Shown in pieces: positions 33,660 to 42,842 of a stretch of 64,000 nt of DNA. Position 1 is the first letter of the stretch. Each line of letters starts with the position of its first letter. The position numbers and the translations under genes were made by a program. The notes below the pieces were generated by a model. The model ran no database searches and was not told the DNA's origin. It saw nothing but the letters and a program-made list of their open reading frames with translations. This stretch comes from G963665005 sp963665005 (GTDB lineage: Bacteria; Bacillota; Clostridia; Christensenellales; SZUA-584): assembly GCA_963665005.2 (NCBI GenBank), contig CAXXTQ010000001.1, positions 2,790,001-2,854,000 of the forward strand. The letters run 5' to 3'.

Positions 33660-35984
33660 ATGTATAATATAAACAGCTTAAATGATGTTGAGTTTGAATA
33701 TTTATGTCAGGATATAATGCAGAAGAAGTTAAATATAGAGCTACATAGATTTGCCGCTGGAGCAGACGGTGGTATAGATTTAACTGACAGTATAAAACGT
33801 AAGAATATAGTTATACAAGTGAAGCACTATGTAAAAAGCTCATCTGATGCATTGAAAAGAGATTTAAAAAAAGAGCTTGATAAAGTAAAGAAATTTAATC
33901 CGAAACAATATTATATTTGCTTCTCAAAAGAAGTATCTCCCATGTTTAAAGATGAAATCTTCATTCATTTTAGAGAGTATATGGCTAGTGATAACAATAT
34001 AATTACTGGTACAGAAATAATTGATTTTTTAGAAGACACATCTAATTTTGATATACTTTTTAAACATTATAAACTTTGGCTTTCTAGTTCTGCTGTTTTG
34101 TCAAAAATCCAGAATCAAGATGTTGTCATTGATTCCGAAATGTATTTAGATGATATTGAAACTGATGCTAGATTGTTTGTTCAAACTCAATCATTTAATA
34201 TTTGTTTAGATTGTATTGAGCAGACTAGAAAACTGTTTATTCTAGGAGAACCCGGTATTGGCAAAAGTATTCTGACTAAGATGCTTGCATTAAAATATTT
34301 AAGTGTAGGATATAAGGTGTATTGTGTTTATAACAATTCAATTCAATCATTAAAGAAATCAATTTCTAGAGACCCCGCTGCAAAGGAATTAATTGTTTTG
34401 GACGATAGTTTAGGACAGTACTATTTCAATATGCAAGAAACTAGAGAAAATGAACTCATATCTTTGCTAAAATATATTGGCGCACACCAGAATAAAGCTA
34501 TTATTTTAAATTCTAGAGTAACAATATTTAACGAATCAAAAAGGCGCTCTCTTGAGCTAGCAAAGCTTATTGACAATAGGGGGCTGAAAGTTCACACAAT
34601 TAATATTGATAATGTATCTATGTTAGAAAAAGCTAAAATACTATATAACCATTTCTATTTTTGCGGCATTCCAAAAGAATACTTTGATGTTATTAAAAAA
34701 GACAAGCAATATCTAAAAATAATAAAACACCCCAATTATAACCCGAGAATCATTGAGTATATTACTTCAAACAAGTTTATTGAAGATAACACTGTTGACT
34801 GCTATGGAAAAGCAATATTAGATACTCTGGACAACCCGGAAGCGGTTTGGTCTGATGAGTATAATAGGAAATTACAAAACATAGATAGAATCCTTTTAAA
34901 TACTCTGTTTTCTTTGACGGATACGTTAATTGAGGTAGAAACGCTAAAATATTGTTTTGAATTTAGGTTAGCAAGTATGACCAATATTGACACAACTATT
35001 GATCATTTCTCTCATGCTATTAAGAGATTGAATAAAGCGTTTATCAGAATTATTGATAATAAAGGTAAAAAAATAGGCGTTGTTAATCCATCTGTAAATG
35101 ATTTTTTAAATAATCAAATCTCTCAAAATGCTGTTGAACTGAAGGCTATGCAAGAAAATATTGTGCATATTAACCAAGCCTCAAAGTTGCTTAGAGATAA
35201 GTCCACAGAATTTATTGCCGAAGAAGTAAAAACTAAAAATATTCTAAAATACTACTTTAATGATAGAGATAGAATGTTGTGTATAATAGCTTCGCAAATA
35301 TGCAAAGAGGAAATTTTCGATACATCCTATAAGCCTTATATCGATGAATTTCTAAGTACTGATTTTAAAAATAGTTATGGCTCTATCTTTATACTATCTA
35401 ATACTGAAATAATACATAATCTGTTTTCACAGCGTTTTGTCAAGTTTTATAAGCTTGAAAACTATTTCAATAATATTGATAACATTAAGTCAATTATTAA
35501 ATATCAGTATTTGGGCGATTTAATAGATGCTGTTAATGTTTTATATTCTTGCATCTCAAGTCTAAATCTTACATACGGCCAAGATATTAATGTTATATTT
35601 GCAGAGCGTATAACTGAGGAATTGAATTATCTTCCTTATGATGACGAACTATCAGAGTATTTAGATAACTACAATATAAGTGAAATTATAAGTCGAAATG
35701 CATGCGGTTTTGATGGTGATATAAATATGGATAAGGTTACAGATGAAATAGAAAACCTATTAATTATTGATTTGCATGATTACGCACGTGAGATAACATC
35801 CGATTTAAATGGCGAAATAATGAGTCTAATCAACTTCGATGATTTGAATTTTAGCATCAGTCTCTCCGAAATCGAGGATTATGTTGATAGTTTCTTATCC
35901 ATTGATAATTATGACGAAGACTCTTACCATAGAGGATCCTTGAATGTAGATAATTCAGAGATAGATTTAATCTTTGAAAGATAA
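33660..35984 (+). CDS. Restriction endonuclease-like plus STAND NTPase (nSTAND3-type) defence protein
   Basis: A 774-residue protein. The N-terminus (about 5-125) is an Mrr/PD-(D/E)XK-like nuclease: FEYLCQDIM, GADGGIDL (Asp40) and IVIQVKHY (Gln53, Lys55). Then a P-loop NTPase with Walker A GEPGIGKS (about 196-203) and Walker B ELIVLDDSLG (Asp248, Asp249), the pattern of nSTAND3 NTPases. The remaining 450 residues are alpha-helical, as in STAND sensor regions, ending in an acidic tail. I prefer the ATG at 33660, which has GAGG upstream, over 33627, which has none. STAND nucleases sense phage products and then cut DNA; the trigger here is unknown. Confidence 0.8.
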   Translation: MYNINSLNDVEFEYLCQDIMQKKLNIELHRFAAGADGGIDLTDSIKRKNIVIQVKHYVKSSSDALKRDLKKELDKVKKFNPKQYYICFSKEVSPMFKDEIFIHFREYMASDNNIITGTEIIDFLEDTSNFDILFKHYKLWLSSSAVLSKIQNQDVVIDSEMYLDDIETDARLFVQTQSFNICLDCIEQTRKLFILGEPGIGKSILTKMLALKYLSVGYKVYCVYNNSIQSLKKSISRDPAAKELIVLDDSLGQYYFNMQETRENELISLLKYIGAHQNKAIILNSRVTIFNESKRRSLELAKLIDNRGLKVHTINIDNVSMLEKAKILYNHFYFCGIPKEYFDVIKKDKQYLKIIKHPNYNPRIIEYITSNKFIEDNTVDCYGKAILDTLDNPEAVWSDEYNRKLQNIDRILLNTLFSLTDTLIEVETLKYCFEFRLASMTNIDTTIDHFSHAIKRLNKAFIRIIDNKGKKIGVVNPSVNDFLNNQISQNAVELKAMQENIVHINQASKLLRDKSTEFIAEEVKTKNILKYYFNDRDRMLCIIASQICKEEIFDTSYKPYIDEFLSTDFKNSYGSIFILSNTEIIHNLFSQRFVKFYKLENYFNNIDNIKSIIKYQYLGDLIDAVNVLYSCISSLNLTYGQDINVIFAERITEELNYLPYDDELSEYLDNYNISEIISRNACGFDGDINMDKVTDEIENLLIIDLHDYAREITSDLNGEIMSLINFDDLNFSISLSEIEDYVDSFLSIDNYDEDSYHRGSLNVDNSEIDLIFER

Positions 35985-36185
35985 TTAATCTTTATGTTCT
36001 AGGTGGATTTTTAATAACATGTCCAATTAACTGATTCGCAACTATTATTGTGTTTTTTCTAAGGTCCTTGGTGGATTCTAGGCTGCTACTAGTGTTTGGC
36101 ATGTGCTAATGTATCAAACATTTTCAAGGCGCCTAGACGGCGCTCTGGAGCTTCCAGGTAGTGCAAAGTGTTCGCCTTAATATCA

Positions 36186-36206
36186 TGGAGGCGAGGGGAG
36201 TCGAAC
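36186..36206. repeat. Left attachment site copy of the ssrA island
   Basis: A 21-bp sequence equal to the 3' end of ssrA at 61750-61770 (starts TGGAGGCGAGG, ends GTCGAAC), in the same orientation. Outside it the two sites differ. It marks the distal end of an element integrated in the tmRNA gene. The flanking stretch 36000-36491 holds no gene I can support; it has this site, an arm-type repeat at 36343-36352 and short hairpins. Confidence 0.85.
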
Positions 36207-36342
36207 TTGCGTTCCCCTTGTTACGCTGTGTCTACTGGATTCCAAATAGTCCATTATATTCAGCAAAAACTGGTATAATTGCTCCCCTCGTATTGGTTGA
36301 TATCATGCTGTATTAAGGTGTTTTTTGACCCGATGTCTACAA

Positions 36343-36352
36343 TTGGCTACAA
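36343..36352 (+). promoter_or_regulatory. Arm-type integrase repeat, left end
   Basis: TTGGCTACAA, the same 10-mer that occurs beside the integrase gene at 61603-61612 and 61641-61650 and with one change at 61652-61661. It lies 137 bases inside the left attachment site. Short repeats at both ends of an element are the usual binding sites of the integrase N-terminal domain. Confidence 0.6.
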
Positions 36353-36491
36353 GGCAAGCGGAAAATAGCTCCCGTCGTTTTTATGAAAAAGAATATTATT
36401 CATTGCACTTAGATTTTAACAGAAATCGAATTTATTTTTCTTTCTATATAATTCATGCCACACCTTGAAGTATTATTAAAAAGTTAATGTT

Positions 36492-37406
36492 TCACCAATG
36501 ACTTGTATACCCTCCCTCATCGTTAACAATATAATTATCTTTCAAATATATGGGCTCAAGCTTATCATTTTCAGTAGAGTACGTATTGAAAACGTGGAAT
36601 CGAGCAGCACTTGTCATATCTTCGTTTAATATAAACGAGATAACTTCAGTTTTAGGAACCGAATAAAATGATGCTATTTCTTTATTATAGTCATCTGCGC
36701 TTTGCATTACTGTAATAATATCTTTAAATCTTCTGTTAATTTTACAATTGACCAAAAAAATGGGTTGTAGTTTATCCTTTGATATTATAATATTTTGGCA
36801 CTTTATATCTTGCCCAATAAGATTTAGTTCTTCTTTTATCTCACGCTTAACACAAGACATTATGGGATTCTTTGATAAAAAATCAACTTCGTCCATAGAC
36901 CCTGTGACTGTAACACTAAGCGTTCCAGCGCCTAGTGCCATTCCCTTTTTCCTTTTAACAAGTCCAACATTCGCTTCAGAATCTTCAACTAATATACTTA
37001 CAGCTATTATATTTGCTAAGTATTTATTTTTGATAATGTTGTTAAATGAATTAGGGTTATTCGCTGAGAAAATCCTATCTCTTACTTTTGCTAATACCTT
37101 AAGTGCATCCCTATTGTTTTTAGCTTTTTCATAAAGGGTATCATATTTATAGTAAATCATATTTGTCGTAAGAAAGTCGAAAAATTCAACTTTAGATATA
37201 CTTAAAGTATAATTATGTGAATTAACAGTAACAACATCAAGTCTTACTGCAGTCCCATTATAAATTTCCTCTATTTCTCCATCCGAATACAGCTCTAATA
37301 ATTGTCCAATTTCATTATAACTTAAAAAATTTTTAAAATCAGTTCTTTCCTTTCGTTCAAATTTAATAAATTCTTTCATTGGTAGAGCATAGACTTTTTC
37401 TATCAT
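36492..37406 (-). CDS. Nudix hydrolase-like protein
   Basis: A 304-residue protein. The C-terminal half has IIAVSILVED, VGLVKRKKG, a glycine-rich turn and CVKREIKEELNL, which fits the core REUXEEXGU of the Nudix box with Asn in place of Gly. The N-terminal 130 residues have no family I recognise. Nudix enzymes cleave nucleoside diphosphates linked to other groups; the substrate is unknown. It is the first gene inside the left end of the island and is not close to its neighbour (190 bases), so it is probably its own transcription unit. Confidence 0.6.
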   Translation of the reverse strand: MIEKVYALPMKEFIKFERKERTDFKNFLSYNEIGQLLELYSDGEIEEIYNGTAVRLDVVTVNSHNYTLSISKVEFFDFLTTNMIYYKYDTLYEKAKNNRDALKVLAKVRDRIFSANNPNSFNNIIKNKYLANIIAVSILVEDSEANVGLVKRKKGMALGAGTLSVTVTGSMDEVDFLSKNPIMSCVKREIKEELNLIGQDIKCQNIIISKDKLQPIFLVNCKINRRFKDIITVMQSADDYNKEIASFYSVPKTEVISFILNEDMTSAARFHVFNTYSTENDKLEPIYLKDNYIVNDEGGYTSHW

Positions 37407-37596
37407 TTATTTACTCCAATAATATAATAAATATAACTTGTAAGTAAGGCCTGCTTTTTAAATTTCCATCATAGTACGTTTAACAATTTCTTTTACTCCT
37501 ATTTTGTATGTACATTGGTTAAAAAAATTATATTACTCAAGTAACAACAAACAAACTTCTTCTAAACGTCTAGTAGTAATATTAAATACATACCAC

Positions 37597-38865
37597 TCAC
37601 ATTAGCTGACCCCTTATGCTTCTTGCTTTTACCAATCGTTCAATGGCAACGATATATGCACCCTTTCTTAACGTCACACTATTATCATTTGAGCTATTCC
37701 ATACTGAATTGAATGCTCGAATCATAATCCTTTCCTGTGCTCTATTAATTTCTTCTTCATCCCACATCAATGACTGTATATTTTGCACCCACTCAAAATA
37801 TGACACCACAACACCACCAGAATTGGCAAGGATGTCTGGTACTACTGTAATATTGTTTCTATTTAGTATTTCATCTGCCTCAAGTGTAGTTGGGCCATTC
37901 GCTCCTTCTACAATAACAGGTGCCTTAATCTCATTTGCAATGCTCTCAGTAATTTGATTTTCTGTTGCTGCGGGGATTAAGATGTCCACATCTAGTTTAA
38001 GTAGTTCCTCATTAGTTATTCGAGTTATTTTTTTATCCGGATAATCTTTAAATAATTTTGATTTCCCGCCATCATTTGCATATCTTTCTACTTCTTCAAT
38101 ATTAATCCCATTTTTGTCATATAGGCCAAGAGACACATCACTTATAGCAACAATTTTAGCTCCCTCTTTTTGTAGATATTTTGCTGCGGTCGCACCAACC
38201 TTACCAAAACCTTGAATAGCTATTCTCGCTCCAATAATCGGCTTCCCAAGTCGATGCATTATTTCTTTAGTCATAAACATGACTCCTCTTCCAGTAGCGC
38301 CACTTCTTCCAAGTGAACCACCGATTTCGATTGGCTTTCCAGTAACTACTCCAGGTACTGGGTACCCTGCAAATGTGCTATACGTATCCATGATCCAACC
38401 CATAACGGTTGCATTAGTATTAATATCAGGAGCAGGTATATCTTTTTCGGGACCGATTAACGGCAGTATTGATGCGGTATATCTTCTGGTTAGTCTTTCC
38501 AATTCACTATTCGATAATTCCCCTGGATCTACAATAATCCCGCCTTTGCCCCCACCATATGGAATATTTACAACTGCACACTTAAATGTCATCCAAGCCG
38601 CTAAAGCTTTAACCTCTTCCAAGCTTACATTTTCATGATATCTTATACCTCCTTTACATGGTCCTTTCAAGCTTGAATGTTGTACTCGGAATCCTTGAAA
38701 CACCTTAATAGAACCATCGTCCATGATTATAGGCAATGAAACAGTTAATTCTCTTTCTGGGTATTTTAAAGTAATATACTCATTTTCCTTTAGTTTCATG
38801 GTCTTCGCTGTGTCTTCAATTATTTTTAAAACTTGTTTAAACGGTTCATACGTTATCCCGCTCAT
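37597..38865 (-). CDS. gdhA: Glutamate dehydrogenase (Glu/Leu/Phe/Val dehydrogenase family)
   Basis: A 422-residue enzyme of the hexameric NAD-linked type: the substrate region GPCKGGIRYH and KCAVVNIPYGGGKGG with the catalytic lysine, DIPAPDINT with the catalytic aspartate, and the Rossmann motif IQGFGKVGATAAKYL. It converts glutamate to 2-oxoglutarate and ammonia or the reverse. It is the last gene of a catabolic cluster that also encodes an aminotransferase, so it may regenerate the amino acceptor 2-oxoglutarate while releasing ammonia. A GGAGG site precedes ATG. The specificity for glutamate over branched amino acids is not certain from sequence. Confidence 0.88.
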   Translation of the reverse strand: MSGITYEPFKQVLKIIEDTAKTMKLKENEYITLKYPERELTVSLPIIMDDGSIKVFQGFRVQHSSLKGPCKGGIRYHENVSLEEVKALAAWMTFKCAVVNIPYGGGKGGIIVDPGELSNSELERLTRRYTASILPLIGPEKDIPAPDINTNATVMGWIMDTYSTFAGYPVPGVVTGKPIEIGGSLGRSGATGRGVMFMTKEIMHRLGKPIIGARIAIQGFGKVGATAAKYLQKEGAKIVAISDVSLGLYDKNGINIEEVERYANDGGKSKLFKDYPDKKITRITNEELLKLDVDILIPAATENQITESIANEIKAPVIVEGANGPTTLEADEILNRNNITVVPDILANSGGVVVSYFEWVQNIQSLMWDEEEINRAQERIMIRAFNSVWNSSNDNSVTLRKGAYIVAIERLVKARSIRGQLM

Positions 38866-38901
38866 TTTTTCCTCCTGATTTATTATCTTCAGATAATTTT
38901 G

Positions 38902-39948
38902 TTAATTAAATTTGAACATTGCTTTAATCGCTCTTCCCTCAATTATATCGTTAAAAACTTGCTCCCAATTCTCTAGGGATTCTTTATGCGTAATCAACTT
39001 ATTTAGATCGAATTTTGTATTTGACATCAGAGACAGTGCTCTATCCCATGATGTATAACTTGAGCTCATATTGAAAAATATGTCTAATATTTTATTTTGA
39101 GCCGTATCCCAAGGAAAATTAACTGTCTCCTTGCCAGTTAAACCTATTGCGCATATTCTGCCAATTTTTCTGACAATATTTATTGCCGATCCAATGCCCT
39201 TTTCATTGCCGGAAGCTTCAATAACTATATCTGCCATTTTACCTTTAGACAGAGTTTTTATTGCTTCAACAGGATTTTCATTCATAACATTAACCACTTC
39301 ATCCACTCCTAATTCAAGAGCCGTTTTAAACCTTAGATCTTTGTCCGCTTCTACCCCAAGCATTACAACTTTTGACGCCCCACATTCTTTCGCCACAAGA
39401 GAAGCTAAAATACCTATAGGCCCTGCCCCAATTACAGCTACAAAATCTTGTGAATATATTTTTGCTCTTTCCGAAACATAATTTGTGACTATTGCCATGG
39501 GCTCAGCTAAAGCAGCAATGTCAAACGAAACGTTATCAGGTATAAAGTGAATTAACTTTTCCGGCATAATTAAGTAATCCGTAAAGGCACCATTAATTCC
39601 CCACCCCGGAGATCTCTTCTTGTCACAAATTTGCCAGTATCCACGTCTACAAACATCACATACCATACACGCTTTCGAATGAGGCTCAGCTACAACTCTA
39701 TCACCAATTTTAAATTTTGTAACACTATCCCCAACATCTTCTACAACACCGGAAAATTCGTGTCCTAAAGTTACTGGTGGATAATATGGGAATTCATCAT
39801 TCAAAATATGTATATCCGTCCCGCATACTCCTGCTGCCTTCACCTTAATCAGCACATCATAATCATCAATAATTTCTGGTTTTTCAACGTTTCTTATCTC
39901 AATAAAACCTTTTCCATAATCTGTTTTTTGTAATGCCTTCATAATCAA
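38902..39948 (-). CDS. Zinc-dependent dehydrogenase (sorbitol/threonine dehydrogenase type)
   Basis: A 348-residue medium-chain dehydrogenase. It has the catalytic zinc motif GVCGTDIH, GHEFSGVV, the structural zinc cysteines CMVCDVCRRGYWQIC and the NAD-binding AVIGAGPIG. It is related to the partial dehydrogenase at 1-1056 (similar N-terminus and motifs). Located between kdgK and gdhA, it probably oxidises a hydroxyl group of the sugar acid entering the pathway. The substrate is not evident. Confidence 0.9.
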   Translation of the reverse strand: MIMKALQKTDYGKGFIEIRNVEKPEIIDDYDVLIKVKAAGVCGTDIHILNDEFPYYPPVTLGHEFSGVVEDVGDSVTKFKIGDRVVAEPHSKACMVCDVCRRGYWQICDKKRSPGWGINGAFTDYLIMPEKLIHFIPDNVSFDIAALAEPMAIVTNYVSERAKIYSQDFVAVIGAGPIGILASLVAKECGASKVVMLGVEADKDLRFKTALELGVDEVVNVMNENPVEAIKTLSKGKMADIVIEASGNEKGIGSAINIVRKIGRICAIGLTGKETVNFPWDTAQNKILDIFFNMSSSYTSWDRALSLMSNTKFDLNKLITHKESLENWEQVFNDIIEGRAIKAMFKFN

Positions 39949-39979
39949 TTTCCCCCAAATAATAATCTTATTTGTTTAA

Positions 39980-41008
39980 TTACCTTTGCACTCTTCCTGT
40001 CGTACTCCCTGAAAGAATACTTTGTACTTCATCAACTGTAACTCTATTAAAATCTCCAGATATTGAATGTTTCAAACAACTAGCCGCTACGGCAAATTCT
40101 AAGGCTTTCTGATTATCGTTAGTATAGGTATTTAATCCATATATCAGTCCTGCAGCGAAAGAATCTCCTCCTCCGACACGGTCCACAATATCTCTAATCA
40201 TATATTTCCTACTTAAGTAGAATCTCTTTCTATCATTTATACATGCACTCCAACCGTTGGTGTTTGCGCTTTCACTCTCTCTTAATGTAATTGCTATCAT
40301 CTTTAAATTTGGATATGCCGATAACACTTTATCTCCGAGAATTTTGAATTGATTTGTATCCAAATTACCCTCTTCCACTTTTACATCTACTTCAATTCCC
40401 AATGACTTTTGGCAGTCCTCTTCATTAGCTATTACAATATCTGCTAATTTTGTTAACTCCGGCATTACGTCTACAGCATTCTCACCGTAGTTCCAAAGTT
40501 TTTTTCTATAATTCAAATCACAAGATACAATAACGCCTTTCTCTTTTGCACTTTCAACTGCTTCGAGCGCAAGCTCCTTTGCGCTTCTTGAAATAGCAGG
40601 AGTTATACCCGATATATGAAACCAGTCTGCATTAGTAAAAGCATCATTCCAGTTTATATCTCCTTTTTTTGAACATGAAATTACTGAAGCATTCCTATCA
40701 TACACGACTTTAGATGGCCTTTGATTTGCTCCAGCTTCAAGATAATAAATACCCATCCTGCCTTTCCCACGTATAATAAATGATGTGTCCACATTAAATT
40801 TCTTCAGCTCTCCTATACAACAGTCACCTATTATATTGTCAGGGAGTAAAGTAACATAAGAAGCATCAATACCAAAATTCGCAAGCGATACTGCAACATT
40901 TGCTTCTCCTCCGCCAAATGTTGCTTCTAAAACAGGAGATTGAAAAAACCTCTCATATCCAGGAGCCTTTAGCCTAAGCATTATTTCGCCAAATGTTACA
41001 ACTTTCAT
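39980..41008 (-). CDS. kdgK: 2-keto-3-deoxygluconate kinase (PfkB family)
   Basis: A 342-residue PfkB-type kinase with GGGEANVAVSLANFG near the N-terminus, YYLEAGANQRPSKVVYDR (sugar-acid binding region of KDG kinases), SCDLNYRKKLW, and the C-terminal signature DRVGGGDSFAAG with the catalytic aspartate. It phosphorylates 2-keto-3-deoxygluconate to KDPG. It follows the KDPG aldolase gene by 16 bases, the usual pairing in uronate and aldonate pathways, so product transfer kinase to aldolase is expected. Confidence 0.9.
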   Translation of the reverse strand: MKVVTFGEIMLRLKAPGYERFFQSPVLEATFGGGEANVAVSLANFGIDASYVTLLPDNIIGDCCIGELKKFNVDTSFIIRGKGRMGIYYLEAGANQRPSKVVYDRNASVISCSKKGDINWNDAFTNADWFHISGITPAISRSAKELALEAVESAKEKGVIVSCDLNYRKKLWNYGENAVDVMPELTKLADIVIANEEDCQKSLGIEVDVKVEEGNLDTNQFKILGDKVLSAYPNLKMIAITLRESESANTNGWSACINDRKRFYLSRKYMIRDIVDRVGGGDSFAAGLIYGLNTYTNDNQKALEFAVAASCLKHSISGDFNRVTVDEVQSILSGSTTGRVQR

Positions 41009-41024
41009 TTTATTCTACCTCACT

Positions 41025-41984
41025 TTATTTTTGTAATAGATGAACTGCAAAACCGCTAAAATCATCTTCTAAATATACTGCAATCATTCTTCCATTTTTA
41101 ACTTTTGCACTTTCATAATCAATGCTAAAACCTCTTTTTTCAAGATAGTATGAAGCTCTGCCGATATCGTTAGTTTTGATAGCGATATGCCCCATATCCC
41201 CATAACCTTTTTGTTTGTTAACCTCAATACTGTTGCCTGCAAAGTTTGAGCTAGTTCCTTCTTTTAGAGGAAAATGGAAAGCTTCAGCAAAGCTTTTCGC
41301 TATATTTAGTGATTCTTCAGGATTGTTTTTATTAATACCTACATGAGCAATTTCAAATCCCAGTAATGTATCAATGGCTTCTCTTACCTTCATAGTTATG
41401 CCGGAATAATTATGTGCGCCTATGTCGGCGCTCGTACAGAGCCAGCCTCCACCGATTGCATGAATAAATGGTTTATCAGTATATTCACTTATATTACTAA
41501 TGTTTATCCCTCCCGTTGGTATAAACTTAATCATATGGTAGGGCCCATTCAATGCTTTTATGCCTGTAGCACCACCGTATATATTGGCAGGAAAGAACTT
41601 CAATATTTTTAGTTCATACTTCATTGCTATTTCAATTTCGGTAGGCGTTACACATCCTGGCGTTATAGCAACTCCATTTTCAATACAATACTTCACAATA
41701 TCCTCATTCAAGCCTGGAGTAACAATAAATTCAGCGCCGGCCTCGATTGCCTCTCTTGCTTTCGAAACGCTCAACACGGTACCAGCACCTACTATCATTT
41801 CAGGGTGTGCATCACAAACTTTTTTTATAGCTTTAATACCAGCTTCTGTTCTTAATGTAATCTCTATTACATTAAGGCCACCCTCTAGAATCGCCTTTGC
41901 AGCCTGTGACGCATCTTCAGCTTTATCAATTACAACAACCGGCACTAAACCCATTTTCCCGATTTCATCTAAAACATTATTCAT
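41025..41984 (-). CDS. KDPG/KHG aldolase fused to a VOC (glyoxalase-like) domain
   Basis: A 319-residue protein. Residues 1-210 are a class I KDPG aldolase: Glu41 and Arg45 in EITLRT, the Schiff-base Lys129 in LKFFPAN, and IPTGGI for phosphate binding. It splits KDPG into pyruvate and glyceraldehyde 3-phosphate. Residues 215-319 (EIAHVGINKNNPEES, DMGHIAIKTNDIGRA, GFAVHLLQ) form a VOC-type domain with His residues; this C-terminal fusion recurs in clostridial aldolases and its role is unknown. ATG is preceded by GGGGGAAG. Confidence 0.9.
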   Translation of the reverse strand: MNNVLDEIGKMGLVPVVVIDKAEDASQAAKAILEGGLNVIEITLRTEAGIKAIKKVCDAHPEMIVGAGTVLSVSKAREAIEAGAEFIVTPGLNEDIVKYCIENGVAITPGCVTPTEIEIAMKYELKILKFFPANIYGGATGIKALNGPYHMIKFIPTGGINISNISEYTDKPFIHAIGGGWLCTSADIGAHNYSGITMKVREAIDTLLGFEIAHVGINKNNPEESLNIAKSFAEAFHFPLKEGTSSNFAGNSIEVNKQKGYGDMGHIAIKTNDIGRASYYLEKRGFSIDYESAKVKNGRMIAVYLEDDFSGFAVHLLQK

Positions 41985-42002
41985 TTTTTTCTTCCCCCAA
42001 AG

Positions 42003-42758
42003 TTATAAATTTAGATCAAATACTTCTATTGCTGTACCAGACATTATTCTGTTAAAATCAGACTGACTTGAAATAATACTTTTATATTTCATAATTTCCA
42101 ATTCAACATTTACACAAAGATCTGAAGCAAACATCAATTTATTAGCACCAAGCTCTTTAAACAAATTCAATGTAAATGGTGCTGGCAGCCAGCTTGTATC
42201 CAAATACACATTTTCAAATCTTTTTCCCATTTGCATTGCCTGCTCCACCATTAGACCCGAGCCTGCATGCGCTAAAACTACCTTAACGTCTCTGAATGCT
42301 TCAATAGCTTTCCAAGCACTCATGGGATCCGCAAATGGTGTCCCGGCCCCTGTATGAATCATTACTGGCAAATCAAGTGCTTCTGCTATTTCAAATACAT
42401 GCATACCATCTTTACATGACGGGTTTATTGCATTTGCAAGCGTTGGTATTTTTATACCAACAAATCCTAATTGTTTTGAACAACGGGTGACTTCGGCTTC
42501 ATAATCTTGTGCCCGAAAATGAGGATTTATCGATATCATGCCCCAGAAATTTTTATTTCCATTGCTGTTTCTATTGCAAAATTCTGCAACTCTGTTATGT
42601 ATAGCAACCGTATCCTCAATATATGGGCGGCATATGAATGGCTGAATTATAGCACCGTCCACTTTGTTCTCTAAATACGTTCTAAGAAGATCCTGTTCCT
42701 GCTGTTCTTCATCAAATACTACATCTTTCCCTAAATGTGAATGAGCATCAATAATCAA
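42003..42758 (-). CDS. Amidohydrolase family TIM-barrel hydrolase
   Basis: A 251-residue metal-dependent hydrolase. DAHSHLG at the N-terminus gives the first metal ligands, VMIHTGAGTP and VVLAHAGSG the next histidines, and FASDLCVN the catalytic aspartate. This pattern fits the amidohydrolase 2 group (decarboxylases, lactonases). In a sugar-acid cluster a lactonase role is possible. A palindromic operator lies upstream at 42786-42797, so it starts a transcription unit of its own that goes on to the aldolase, kinase and dehydrogenases. Confidence 0.8.
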   Translation of the reverse strand: MIIDAHSHLGKDVVFDEEQQEQDLLRTYLENKVDGAIIQPFICRPYIEDTVAIHNRVAEFCNRNSNGNKNFWGMISINPHFRAQDYEAEVTRCSKQLGFVGIKIPTLANAINPSCKDGMHVFEIAEALDLPVMIHTGAGTPFADPMSAWKAIEAFRDVKVVLAHAGSGLMVEQAMQMGKRFENVYLDTSWLPAPFTLNLFKELGANKLMFASDLCVNVELEIMKYKSIISSQSDFNRIMSGTAIEVFDLNL

Positions 42759-42785
42759 TTGTCTTGCCTCCTTGGTATATTGTTT

Positions 42786-42797
42786 ACTGTATACAAT
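42786..42797. promoter_or_regulatory. GntR-type operator
   Basis: ACTGTATACAAT, one base off the perfect palindrome ATTGTATACAAT found at 54835-54846. It is 28 bases upstream of the amidohydrolase gene. The form T-x-G-T-x-x-A-C-x-A is usual for FadR-type GntR regulators, so the protein encoded at 45773-46504 is the likely binder. Confidence 0.6.
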
Positions 42798-42842
42798 CTA
42801 GATTTCTAAAAAAATTTTGCTCTGCGTTTTTTTCCTCCGAAT

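Noticed and set aside
36187..36240. Possible tRNA or tmRNA 3' end
   Set aside because: Only 21 bases match the ssrA end and no cloverleaf or 5' half is present; it is an attachment site copy.
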